Shown here one piece after another: positions 26,561-35,416 of a stretch of 64,000 nt of DNA. Within the stretch, counting starts at the first letter, position 1, and each line of letters starts with the position of its first letter. Source of the DNA: Aureliella helgolandensis (GTDB lineage Bacteria > Planctomycetota > Planctomycetia > Pirellulales > Pirellulaceae); contig NZ_CP036298.1 of assembly GCF_007752135.1 (NCBI RefSeq), positions 2,790,001-2,854,000 on the forward strand. The letters run 5' to 3'. The notes beneath the pieces are model-generated. The model was given only the letters and a program-made list of their open reading frames with translations. It searched no databases and was not told the origin of the DNA. Position numbers and translations under genes: made by a program.

Positions 26561-27679
26561 GTGACGAAGACATTGAATGTAGCCATGATTGGACTGGGGT
26601 TTGGTGCCGAATTCATTCCAATTTATCACAGTCATCCCAGTACCAATGTCATAGCCCTCTGCCGCCGGAACGAGTCGGAACTTAACAAATCCGCAGACTC
26701 CTTTGGCATCGAACGTCGCTATACCGAGTTTGATAAGGTGCTGGCAGATCCTGATGTCGATTTCGTACACATTAACAGCCCCATCAATGATCATGCCTGG
26801 ATGTCGTTGAAAGCCCTCGATGCGGGCAAGCATGTGATGTGCACCGTACCGATGGCTACGACGCTGGACGAGTGCCGACAAATCGTGGAAAAGGTGCAGG
26901 CGACTGGGCTGAAGTACATGATGGCAGAAACGGTGGTCTACAGCCGCGAGTTTCTGTTCATTAAAGACATGTATGAGAAGGGAGAATTGGGCAAGATCCA
27001 ACATTTGGCCGCGTCGCACCCACAGGACATGGATGGCTGGCCCGATTACTGGCAAAAAATGATTCCCATGCACTATGCGACGCACGTCGTGAGCCCCTGC
27101 CTAGGCTTGGTCAACGGTTTGGCCGAATATGTCAGCTGTTTTGGGTCGGGCAGTGTCCGCGAAGATATTGCCGAGAAGTCCGGCAACAAGTTTGCTGTTG
27201 AGTCTTGCCATATCAAGATCAAGGACCAAGACTTAACGGCGCATATTTGGCGTTTCCTATATGATGTTGCCCGTCAATACCGAGAGAGTTTTGACGTTTA
27301 CGGCACGAAGAAGAGTTTCGAATGGACGCTCATCGAAAACGAACCCCATGTCTTGCACACCGCCAAGAAGCCCGAGAACGAGATAGCTGAGAAAATCGAA
27401 GTTCCCGACTTTGCACACCTGCTCCCACCTGAGATTCGCAAGTTTACGTTGCCCCAAGAAATTCACAACGCGGAGCACCTGTCCTTCGTGCAAGGTGGCG
27501 GTCACGGGGGCTCGCACCCGCACTTGGTGAACGAATTCACCAATGCCTTGCTGGAGGATCGCGATCCCTTCCCCAATGCCGTAACCAGTGCCAATTGGAC
27601 CTGCGTCGGTATCTGTGCGCATCAATCGGCACTTAAGGGCGGCGAGATCGTTCGCCTCCCTGAATTCACCCTGGGCTAG
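26561..27679 (+). CDS. Gfo/Idh/MocA-family oxidoreductase
   Basis: A 372-aa NAD(P)-dependent sugar or inositol dehydrogenase-like enzyme. The N-terminal Rossmann fold begins NVAMIGLGFGAEFIPIY (a G-x-G-x-G variant), followed by VIALCRRNE, DFVHINSPINDHAWMSLKALDAGKHV cut by the typical loop, and CTVPMATTLDE, where the family usually has E-K-P. The EKP lysine is replaced (TVPMA), so the hydride-transfer chemistry may differ. The C-terminal half is the usual alpha/beta domain with HYATHVVSPCLGLVNG. The start is GTG at 26561. Planctomycetes carry many paralogues, and the substrate is not predictable. Confidence 0.85.
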   Translation: MTKTLNVAMIGLGFGAEFIPIYHSHPSTNVIALCRRNESELNKSADSFGIERRYTEFDKVLADPDVDFVHINSPINDHAWMSLKALDAGKHVMCTVPMATTLDECRQIVEKVQATGLKYMMAETVVYSREFLFIKDMYEKGELGKIQHLAASHPQDMDGWPDYWQKMIPMHYATHVVSPCLGLVNGLAEYVSCFGSGSVREDIAEKSGNKFAVESCHIKIKDQDLTAHIWRFLYDVARQYRESFDVYGTKKSFEWTLIENEPHVLHTAKKPENEIAEKIEVPDFAHLLPPEIRKFTLPQEIHNAEHLSFVQGGGHGGSHPHLVNEFTNALLEDRDPFPNAVTSANWTCVGICAHQSALKGGEIVRLPEFTLG

Positions 27680-27928
27680 CGGACGAAGAACGCTACCGGA
27701 GAGTACCCAACGAGCGGCAGGACGTTATCTGGTCTTGTCAGCTCAGAGGTTCTCCTCCTCAGCCCGGCTGTTTCCCAAGCCCCGCGAGCTAGTTGTGGAG
27801 GGCTCCTGTGCCTCGCTCATCGGTTGCGAGAAGCATATCAGCATGCCGCTAGCGACGGGGGACGCTCGAGTCCCACGCCGCCTGCGCTGATGGGGTGATG
27901 GCTTAGTGGAGGCCGTATCTCCAGATTT

Positions 27929-29782
27929 CTAATTAGCGTCCGGTGTCCACTGCCCCATACGTCGCTCCAGAATGCTCAACGGCAAGCCGCCGTTGCGCAG
28001 GACTTCGTCGTGAAAAGCAGCTAGTGAAAACTGCTCGCCTAAACGCGCCTTCGTCTCGCGCCGCAACTGGCTGATCTTGAGTTGCCCGATTTTGTAACTC
28101 AGCGCCTGCGCGGTGAAAGCCATATAACGCTCAATTTCGGCTACCGCTCCCGCCTCATCGATCGATTCATGGGCCATCATGTACTCGATGGCCTGCTCGC
28201 GAGTCCAGCCTTTCCAGTGCAAGCCAACATCCACTACGAGGCGAATCGCACGATGCATTTCGTCTCCCAACGCGCCCAGCTTCTGGCGCGGATCGGTGTA
28301 CATTCCCAGTTCCTCGCCAATCGACTCGCAGTAGAGCGCCCAGCCTTCTCCATACGCGCCATACCACAGAAAACGAGCGAATTGGGGGAGCTTGGGGTTC
28401 TCTTGTTGCAACGAAATTTGGTAGTGGTGTCCCGGCAGTGCCTCGTGGAGGAAGAGGGATTCCATCCCGCCAGTGATGTTAAACTCCTGGGCATCTGGAA
28501 TGGGGACGTAGAAAATTCCGGGGCGTGTGCCATCTGCCGAACCTGGCATGTACTCGGCGCTAGCCGTCTTTTCGCGAAACGATTCCGTCCGCCTAATTTC
28601 AAAAGGTGTGCGAGGTGTATTGGAGAAAAATCTTGGCAACTGAGGTTCTAGTTTCGCCTGCATTCCGCCAAAGAAAGCCAAAACCTCATCGGCAGATTCA
28701 AACGGTTTAAACTGCGGATCTGTGCGGAGATATTCGAAGAACTCCGGTAGGGAACCATCGAATTGCATCTGCTGACGGATCTGCTGCATCTCCTCGGTAA
28801 TGCGTGCCACCTCCCTCTCTCCCAGGGCAAATATTTCGTCGGGCGTCAAATGAGTGGTGGTCCAATACCCCGCCCAATATTGGTAGATTTCTTGACCTCG
28901 CTCAAGGGCGGACACACCCGACGTGTGGCGTGCACTGGGTAAATACTCGTCCCTCAAGAACTCGCCCATCTGGCGATAGGCCGGCAGGACTAAGTTTGCA
29001 ATTGCCTTACGGTAGGCGTTGGTCAAGCGGTTTTTATCGGCACTTGAGAATTCGGCCGGCAGGTTGTCGATGGGTTGATAGAACAGACTCTGAGTCACAT
29101 CTTCGTTGACGATCGTTTCGTCCAACAGCTGTGTTATCATGCGCTCGACCAGGATGGCTGGTAGCACAAAGTCATCCTGCATGCCTTCCCGAAAGCGTTC
29201 AATGGCCACTTTGGACCACACGCTAAAACGTTCCATGCGTTGCAGCCAATTATCATAATCTCGCACGGTCTTAAAGGGCTGGCTGCTGCTGCCGCTTCCC
29301 AGTTGTGCGAAAAACAGCGGCAGGCCCTCGAATTGATTGAAGGGAATGCGTTCAAAGCCAAACTGGAGGCCGGCCAGACGCGTAACTAACTCGTATTCGA
29401 GCACCTCGGCCATTAACTGTTGGGTAGGGCTGGCTTGGGGGCGGTCCAGGGCTCGTAAGCGGTCTAAGGTTTGCTGATAGAAATGTTGCTTCTTTGCAAC
29501 AAACTCCGTTGATATATCGATTTGAAGTTGATCGTTGTAGCGAGCGTCGCCAAAGTTGGTCGCTTCCAATGGGAAGAGAATGAGGTATTGCTCATGGTAG
29601 TTCTCAAATAGCTGGTCGAAGGCGCTATCAGCGGTTTGTCCGTTAACCTGCGTTGAGCAGAGGACGCACAAGGTGGATGCCAGGATCCATACTTTTCCAT
29701 ACTGCAGTGCTACGCGGTGTAGTGCGGCCCTTCCTCGATGGTTGGAGACCCTACGGGCTGTCGCTTGCCGTGCTAGATGCAT
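27929..29782 (-). CDS. Exported DUF885-family metallopeptidase-like protein
   Basis: The 617-aa protein has an N-terminal hydrophobic signal (VWILASTLCVLCSTQVNG) and a long all-helical body. A zinc-site motif HEALPGHHYQ occurs at about residues 446-455, an HExxxGH arrangement, with a downstream EGWALYCESIGEELG that may supply another ligand. This matches DUF885, usually considered a periplasmic zinc peptidase family. The ATG at 29782 is preceded by GAGG with 7-base spacing. It is divergent from the SDR gene. No substrate has been established for most members. Confidence 0.88.
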   Translation of the reverse strand: MHLARQATARRVSNHRGRAALHRVALQYGKVWILASTLCVLCSTQVNGQTADSAFDQLFENYHEQYLILFPLEATNFGDARYNDQLQIDISTEFVAKKQHFYQQTLDRLRALDRPQASPTQQLMAEVLEYELVTRLAGLQFGFERIPFNQFEGLPLFFAQLGSGSSSQPFKTVRDYDNWLQRMERFSVWSKVAIERFREGMQDDFVLPAILVERMITQLLDETIVNEDVTQSLFYQPIDNLPAEFSSADKNRLTNAYRKAIANLVLPAYRQMGEFLRDEYLPSARHTSGVSALERGQEIYQYWAGYWTTTHLTPDEIFALGEREVARITEEMQQIRQQMQFDGSLPEFFEYLRTDPQFKPFESADEVLAFFGGMQAKLEPQLPRFFSNTPRTPFEIRRTESFREKTASAEYMPGSADGTRPGIFYVPIPDAQEFNITGGMESLFLHEALPGHHYQISLQQENPKLPQFARFLWYGAYGEGWALYCESIGEELGMYTDPRQKLGALGDEMHRAIRLVVDVGLHWKGWTREQAIEYMMAHESIDEAGAVAEIERYMAFTAQALSYKIGQLKISQLRRETKARLGEQFSLAAFHDEVLRNGGLPLSILERRMGQWTPDAN

Positions 29783-29854
29783 CTTTGTGCCTCGATTGGT
29801 ATGATTCTGGATTCTTAAATGCCTTTCTACCTAAGTTAGCGAAACAGGCGCCTC

Positions 29855-30715
29855 ATGGAAACGACCAGCTCACGAAACCAACGCCTATTCGACACCGAAA
29901 GACCTGTGGCGGTGGTAACTGGCAGCGGAGCACCACGGGTCGGTAGGAGCATTGCCGAGCGTTTATTGGAGGAGCAGTTTCGCGTGGTTTTCCATGCACA
30001 CCATTCGCTCCCAGCGGCGCGAGGTGCAGTGCTGGCGGCGCAGCGACGGGGGCAGAACGCGTCGTTGGTTACTGGCGCCGTCGAAGATCAGACAACGGTC
30101 GAGGGCTGGGTCAAGCAAGTCTATGCGGAGTACGGTCGATGCGACTTGCTGGTCAACTCCGCCGCAATTTGGGATCCACAGCCTCTGGAGACGACGACGA
30201 GTCAAGATTTTGAACGCTACTTTCGCGTCAATGCGCTAGGAACTGCACTCACATGCCAGCATTTTGGTCTGGCGATGTGCGCACAGCCAAGTGGAGGTTC
30301 CATTATCAACATCGGGGACTGGGCAGTGAGTCGTCCCTATCGAGATTTTGCAGCCTACTTTCCCAGCAAGGCCGCAGTTACATCGATCACCGATTCGATG
30401 GCCATAGAATTGGCCACGCGCAATCCACGCGTGCGCGTGAATGCGGTACTGCCTGGCCCGGTGCAATTGGCTGAGGACATTTCCCCGGAGCATCGCGAAT
30501 TGGTTCGGCGTGAATGCCTGTTGCAGCGTGAGGGGACCGCTGCCGATGTGGCCCATGCCGTTCTGTTTTTAGCCACCAGTCCGTTTGTCACCGGTGTCAA
30601 GTTGCCGGTGGACGGTGGGCGTAGTATCTATGCGGGGCCCTCTGCAGACCCCCATGCTCATCCCAGCGCATCGCTCGGCAACTACCGAACCGAAGGTCTA
30701 GAAACTTCGTCTTAG
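29855..30715 (+). CDS. Short-chain dehydrogenase/reductase, pteridine-reductase-like
   Basis: The 286-aa cytoplasmic NAD(P)H-dependent reductase has the glycine motif AVVTGSGAPRVGRSIAE. The Arg and the spaced glycines recall pteridine reductases more than classical SDRs. Further motifs are LLVNSAAIWDP (NSA in place of NAG), an SIINIGDWA strand, the catalytic YFPSK (YxxxK), and RVNAVLPGPV. The usual catalytic Ser position reads GDWAVS, as in pteridine-reductase-type enzymes, where Asp replaces Ser. The 3' end overlaps the convergent phosphatase-like gene by 18 bp. Confidence 0.88.
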   Translation: METTSSRNQRLFDTERPVAVVTGSGAPRVGRSIAERLLEEQFRVVFHAHHSLPAARGAVLAAQRRGQNASLVTGAVEDQTTVEGWVKQVYAEYGRCDLLVNSAAIWDPQPLETTTSQDFERYFRVNALGTALTCQHFGLAMCAQPSGGSIINIGDWAVSRPYRDFAAYFPSKAAVTSITDSMAIELATRNPRVRVNAVLPGPVQLAEDISPEHRELVRRECLLQREGTAADVAHAVLFLATSPFVTGVKLPVDGGRSIYAGPSADPHAHPSASLGNYRTEGLETSS

Positions 30716-32332
30716 GACGAGCAGGGTGCGGTCGATTTCGTGGTTGCGTTCGGCATCCAGCAACGGCAGCATTCGAGCTAGATGATCTGCGATATCTTCG
30801 ACCGGATCATCCGCCATGCCGCGTACGGTACTGAGCAAGTCCTCTTGAGTGAACCCGCCCCGGACAAGTCCACTGACGACATCTTCGGAAACCAACAACA
30901 GCAACTCTCCAGCTTCCAACATCAGCTCTTGGTTCTTGAACGTGGTGTCTGGCTGTGCAGCCAGATGCGTTGGAGTACCGTCGAGTCGGCGAAACCCGTA
31001 GCTCGAGATTGAAAACGCTTGGATCGAACCACTAAGCGCCAGCTGCATGGTCCCGGTTTCCGGCTCGATCTGAAGATAGCACAGCGAGCTCCGCCAGTCA
31101 CCGGCGGCGGTGTCCCACAAAATGTCGTTAACGCGACGCAGGACTTGAGCCGGTTTGTGCTTGGAGTTCCAGCAGGTTTCTACCACGGTTTGAACGCTTG
31201 TGGCGACCAAGGCACCCGCGGGCCCCTTGGCCACGGCCGAACCTAGTGCGGCGCAAATCTGCTCATAGCGGTTCAGCGTCCAGGTGTGGAAATTGCCCCC
31301 TAAGGATTGTCCCTGGAACGTCCAACCGGCGAGCTGGTAATCGTCGTGGAGCTGTTGGGCAACTGGCAATCGGGCGGATTGGATCAGTCCGGCGGCATCC
31401 AATTGTCGATCGAGTCCACGGTTTCTGAGGACTTCGTCGGCCAAAACACTGCGTTCGATATCGACCAATATTTTGTCAGCGGCAGCCTTCACCACATCGA
31501 TATCGCCAGCATTGAAATCGCGAACATGGTCACTCCACAACCAGATCGTACCGTGAGGCATAGTAGGCGATCCCACGGGAACACAGATGGCCGCAGCATA
31601 GGCTTCTGGGCAATTCCACTCCGGAGCCAACGCGATGTTCTCCAAGAGCACTGCATTGCCCATCAGGGCTTCCAAGTCAGCCAGGGAGCCACGCAGTTCT
31701 CGCGGAGGCTTGGAGAGGGAGCCGCTGGCCATCCCCCAACTGCTTCGCATCTTCAGTTGACTGGTGGTGTCGTCCAAGAGATATAGTGCGGCAGCATCAC
31801 TGCCCGTCTTCAATGCGGCCCGGTGGAGCGACTCCTGCAATCGACTAGCCAGCAACTCGGCTTCATCCTTGCGAATGCTGACTCCCAACGACTTGGAGAG
31901 TTGTGCCTCCTGGGCCGCAATCGTCTTTTCGGCTCGGTCGATCCCCTGGACCATTGCATCAATCTGCTCAAGCAGGTTCCAAGCCGATTCTTCGCTCGTG
32001 ACGGAAAGGTCATCGAAGTTCTCTGCATCTAACATGCCGTCCATCGGAGCCGTGCTGACCAAGTGGACTCGCATTCGCAGCGGCCGCACCGGTGGATCGC
32101 GATCCAAGTCATTTACCGGATGATGAGGCGTTCCGGCCAAGGGGCGAACAGCCCAACCAGTTGCATCCGCAAAAGAATGCATGAGGTTTTCAAGATCAAA
32201 TTCCGGCTGTTTGGTCGAACCGGTTTGTCGGTCTTCGACATGTATCTTCAAATGTGCAGGGAGCTTCCTAGCCACCGTGGTATTCCTTACTGGATGTTCA
32301 TCGATTGAAGCTGAAGCGAATGCACTTCGCAA
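30698..32332 (-). CDS. GAF plus SpoIIE/PPM-type domain protein, probably catalytically dead
   Basis: The 544-aa signalling-type protein has an N-terminal region of about 100 residues, a helical segment (LLEQIDAMVQGIDRAEKTIAAQEAQL) and a GAF domain at about 155-290 (AALYLLDDTTSQLKMRSSWG, AAICVPVG). The C-terminal part is SpoIIE/PP2C-like: helices with VLRRVNDILW are recognisable. The metal-binding residues are not: the GDxxD site reads GGNFHT, the GDVxGHG site reads LGSAVAKG, the AGHP site reads SGSI, and the TDG site reads SED. This points to a pseudophosphatase acting as a binding or sensor protein. The start is TTG at 32332 and is uncertain. It overlaps the SDR gene by 18 bp, tail to tail. 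Confidence 0.75.
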   Translation of the reverse strand: MRSAFASASIDEHPVRNTTVARKLPAHLKIHVEDRQTGSTKQPEFDLENLMHSFADATGWAVRPLAGTPHHPVNDLDRDPPVRPLRMRVHLVSTAPMDGMLDAENFDDLSVTSEESAWNLLEQIDAMVQGIDRAEKTIAAQEAQLSKSLGVSIRKDEAELLASRLQESLHRAALKTGSDAAALYLLDDTTSQLKMRSSWGMASGSLSKPPRELRGSLADLEALMGNAVLLENIALAPEWNCPEAYAAAICVPVGSPTMPHGTIWLWSDHVRDFNAGDIDVVKAAADKILVDIERSVLADEVLRNRGLDRQLDAAGLIQSARLPVAQQLHDDYQLAGWTFQGQSLGGNFHTWTLNRYEQICAALGSAVAKGPAGALVATSVQTVVETCWNSKHKPAQVLRRVNDILWDTAAGDWRSSLCYLQIEPETGTMQLALSGSIQAFSISSYGFRRLDGTPTHLAAQPDTTFKNQELMLEAGELLLLVSEDVVSGLVRGGFTQEDLLSTVRGMADDPVEDIADHLARMLPLLDAERNHEIDRTLLVLRRSF

Positions 32333-32660
32333 GACGCCATGAATGGGCGATTTATATGAACCTGTGCTTACCGCGACCTTTAGGGGGAGCCTATTCCGTC
32401 CGTCTTTCCAAATTCACATCCATGTGATACACACCGGCTCAATTGCAAACCAGAAAGTCAATTCCGGCAAACGGGAGAGGCCGAGCCAATGTGACTGATC
32501 CCCAGTAAGACGAGGTATCGGACCTAGGAAGAGTTTAGCGACTGGCTAAAGCGGGAGAGGTGCGAAGAGTCTTTCCATTGCCTGTCGAACGTATCGATTT
32601 CGACGGCTAGGCCTACTCGGTCTATAAAGTGGGCCACGTTGCTAAGCCATTACCCTACGT
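32333..32660. other. Intergenic
   Basis: About 328 bp between two minus-strand genes. I see no gene and no convincing terminator. Confidence 0.45.
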
Positions 32661-33545
32661 CTACGAGTGCCAGCGACGCTGTTGAGGCTGGCGGACTTGG
32701 CGGAGTGTAACCGGTTGTAGCATATCTAGTGGTTGCTCCAGTGGCGATTCGTAGTCGTTGCGATGGCCATCCGACTCCGGGGAATCCAGGTAGAGTCGGC
32801 TGCCAATGCTGGATCGAGGAACTCCAAAACTATCGAACAAGGTGGAGGGTAACATCTTGAGAACCGCCTTGGAGAGCTGTTCGTTCAACCGCCCACATCC
32901 ACTGCGGCTGTCCACAAACCCTGGCAACCCATGCTTCAGTCCTGCGGAAATACTTACCGCGTGAGTTAGAACGGTCACGGGATGTTCTCGCAGCCCTTGC
33001 AGTTGGGATTGCGCATAGGCTGTAGCCGAGGATGCGAAGCAATATTCACCAAGCCTACTGAGGGGTGGCAAGGATGCTAACAAGTCGTCGGTTAAGGATT
33101 CCATGCGGACCCGCAGTCGATTAAGCCGCACTGCGTTCTCCACCGACAACCCGTGACCAAAAACGATGAGGTGCAAGCAGCGTTGCCGCGCCTCTTGATG
33201 GGAGGCTAGAGTGTTCTTGGCCAGCGCCGAGAAATCTGCATTCAGTTCCCGGTGCTCAAGCAAAGCAGCCACATACGCCACACATCTTGCGAGTGGTTCC
33301 GCCAGCAGGATCTCCTGGAGAATCGGATAGATCTCGCGCCAGCGTTGGATGCGCGCAGAGGTGCCTGCCTGCTGGATGGCAGTTCGATGACGTGCCAAGC
33401 GGCCGCTCCACTCTTCGTGGCGAAATTTCGCCGCCAACCAGTATGAATTGATAGCTTCGCTGGCTGGCACACATCGATAGCCCAGCAGGCTATGGGAATG
33501 TTGGACGAAGGTGTTGGCCAGGCTCGACAGGTTGAATGCGTGCAT
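32661..33545 (-). CDS. Protein of unknown function
   Basis: The 294-aa soluble protein has a largely helical core (residues 1-200; for example SLANTFVQHSHSLLGYR and VENAVRLNRLRVRMESL) and a polar, poorly structured C-terminus rich in Ser, Pro and Gln. I see no signal peptide, membrane segment or catalytic motif and recognise no family. The ATG at 33545 is used; a TTG at 33563 is possible, and neither has a clear ribosome site. The codon use resembles neighbours, so it is probably a real lineage-restricted gene. Confidence 0.6.
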   Translation of the reverse strand: MHAFNLSSLANTFVQHSHSLLGYRCVPASEAINSYWLAAKFRHEEWSGRLARHRTAIQQAGTSARIQRWREIYPILQEILLAEPLARCVAYVAALLEHRELNADFSALAKNTLASHQEARQRCLHLIVFGHGLSVENAVRLNRLRVRMESLTDDLLASLPPLSRLGEYCFASSATAYAQSQLQGLREHPVTVLTHAVSISAGLKHGLPGFVDSRSGCGRLNEQLSKAVLKMLPSTLFDSFGVPRSSIGSRLYLDSPESDGHRNDYESPLEQPLDMLQPVTLRQVRQPQQRRWHS

Positions 33546-34076
33546 CAGAGGATCGCGTGGCAAGGAGTTTGAGGCGCAGGATCGCTAAGGTTGCGGCGTA
33601 ACCAAACCGAGAGCGTGGCGAAATTCTTCCGCCTCTCAACAAGTCTGGGGCCAAGAAATCCTCAATTGCAATCACTGCGCCTCCGCCGCGGTTGCCGTAC
33701 GTTGGCCTGCGAAGGTAGCTGCCCTAACATGATTGTCTCCATGGATTTACGGTAATTGATTGCTCGTCAAAGAAGCGATGCATTGCAGAGGGCTCCCCGC
33801 GAATGATGCGTTTTGTAAGCATGCATGTTGCTCTAATCCGACACCGTCCGTGCCTGGCATGGGGCTACCAATTGCAACCCTGCAGGGCGATGTGTTGTTT
33901 TCAGAGAGCTTGCAGGGGCAACACGAGAAGAGCATCTCCAGTCCCGATGGCAGGCAATCTTTGATGCCTTGCTCACGGGGTGGGGCTACTTCGACCTCCA
34001 TGAAGCAGCAGAGGACCTAGATCAAGCTGGCGGTGCTCACGCCCTGAGAGATGCTCTAGCAATCCCGCTAGCCAGC
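33546..34076. other. Intergenic
   Basis: About 530 bp. Overlapping open frames at 33747-34020 on both strands have no ribosome site or family features, so no gene is called. Confidence 0.45.
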
Positions 34077-35027
34077 TTAGGCACGAGCTGTGATCGTTGG
34101 GACGGCGATTTCTGAGACAATCTCTTCCAAAACCTGCTCCGCGGTAATTCTTCGCAAACGGCTTTCAGGTTTGAGCAACAGGCGATGACCAACGACGGCT
34201 CCCACGAGTTTCTTGATGTCGTCGGGGGTTACATAGCTACGCCCCAGTATCGCGGCCATTGCCTGACCACTGCGGTAGAGCGCAATCGACGCTCTGGGGC
34301 TCGCCCCTAATGCCAGTGCCTCGTGATGTCGGGAATCGTGCACGATTTGAAGCAGGTACTGTTGCACTTTAGGATCCACATAAATCTCTCGGACCTGAGC
34401 TTGTGCCGCGACCAATTCATCAGCCTGAGCGACGGCTTGCAATCCATCGATCGGGTGCGAATGTTGCAACAATGCTAACATCCGCAACTCTTCCTCCTGC
34501 GTGGGGTACCCTAAGGAAAACTTCATAAGGAAGCGATCCAATTGCGCCTCAGGTAGGGGAAATGTTCCTTCGTGGTCTACAGGGTTTTGAGTGGCAATGA
34601 CCAAGAAAGGGGGCGGCAATACATGAGTAACACCATCGACGCTTACCCGACTCTCCGCCATGGCTTCCAGCAGAGCGGCCTGGCTTCGGGGAGTTGCCCG
34701 GTTGATCTCGTCCGCCAATAGAATTTGTGTGAATACCGGGCCTGGTCGAAATTCGAATTGGACCTCTTTAGGATTGAACACCGATGCACCGGTAATGTCG
34801 GTGGGGAGTAGATCGGGGGTACACTGGATGCGTTTGAAGCTAGCTCCGACGCTGATGGCGAGGGCCCGGGCCAGCATCGTCTTGGCAACTCCGGGAACAT
34901 CTTCCAGCAGTAGGTGCCCGCCAGAGAGCCAGGCTACCAGCGAAAGGACCAATTGCTTTCGCTTTCCCACAATGGCTTTTTCGACGTTGCCAATGATGCG
35001 TTTGGACAATTCGTTGACGTTCGTCAT
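34077..35027 (-). CDS. MoxR-family AAA+ ATPase
   Basis: The 316-aa AAA+ chaperone-like ATPase is of the MoxR class, which usually helps mature or regulate a partner, often with VWA or DUF58 proteins. Motifs: LLLEDVPGVAKTMLARAL (Walker A variant, G-V-A-K-T), LLADEINRATPRSQAALLEAM (Walker B and sensor helix), IATQNP (sensor 1), LPEAQLDRFLMK (arginine region) and GASPRASIAL (sensor 2). GAGG lies 6 bases before the ATG. It starts 9 bp after dgkA. The usual DUF58/VWA partners do not follow, which is unusual for the family. Confidence 0.92.
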   Translation of the reverse strand: MTNVNELSKRIIGNVEKAIVGKRKQLVLSLVAWLSGGHLLLEDVPGVAKTMLARALAISVGASFKRIQCTPDLLPTDITGASVFNPKEVQFEFRPGPVFTQILLADEINRATPRSQAALLEAMAESRVSVDGVTHVLPPPFLVIATQNPVDHEGTFPLPEAQLDRFLMKFSLGYPTQEEELRMLALLQHSHPIDGLQAVAQADELVAAQAQVREIYVDPKVQQYLLQIVHDSRHHEALALGASPRASIALYRSGQAMAAILGRSYVTPDDIKKLVGAVVGHRLLLKPESRLRRITAEQVLEEIVSEIAVPTITARA

Positions 35028-35036
35028 CAGGTACCT

Positions 35037-35396
35037 CTACCAAAACCGCACTGAATATTGTTGCGCAAAGACTAGCAAGCCGACGATCGCCGCAAAGATA
35101 CTGGCGATGAGAACTGCGCCGCTGGCGATGTCTAGGCTGCGGCCAACGTGTTCATTGTGCTCCTTGCACAGCCCTTTGGCCAGCGATTCCACTGCGGAAT
35201 TCATCAGCTCCAGAGAGAGCACTAGTGCCATGCAGAGTAGCAAGACGCACCATTGCCAAATCTGGCATTCCAACAAGATTGCTAAGGCCACCACCGCTAG
35301 GGAGACGGCTAGGTGCACCGCAAAGCTGCTTTGCCCCAGCATTCCAGCCGGGAGCCCCTTGGCGGCGTTTCGAAACTTGGCAATCCAGTGTTCCAC
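35037..35396 (-). CDS. dgkA: Diacylglycerol kinase, DgkA type
   Basis: This small integral-membrane kinase phosphorylates diacylglycerol or undecaprenol. From GTG at 35396 (AAGGGA about 9 bases upstream) the protein is 119 aa, the usual size, with three hydrophobic segments. The family motif is visible as LELMNSAVESLAKGL, containing the E-x-x-N-(T/S)-A-(I/V)-E catalytic core, followed by HVGRSLDIASGAVLIAS. The usual K-D before the last helix is changed to LD. The longer frame to 35489 overlaps asnS and is not needed. The gene sits between asnS (20 bp) and moxR (9 bp) in a tight operon. Confidence 0.85.
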   Translation of the reverse strand: MEHWIAKFRNAAKGLPAGMLGQSSFAVHLAVSLAVVALAILLECQIWQWCVLLLCMALVLSLELMNSAVESLAKGLCKEHNEHVGRSLDIASGAVLIASIFAAIVGLLVFAQQYSVRFW

Positions 35397-35416
35397 CGAG
35401 AGCGGTTCCCTTGCGA

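Noticed and set aside
33747-34020. Possible small gene on either strand
   Set aside because: Frames on both strands overlap, no ribosome site, no recognisable composition.
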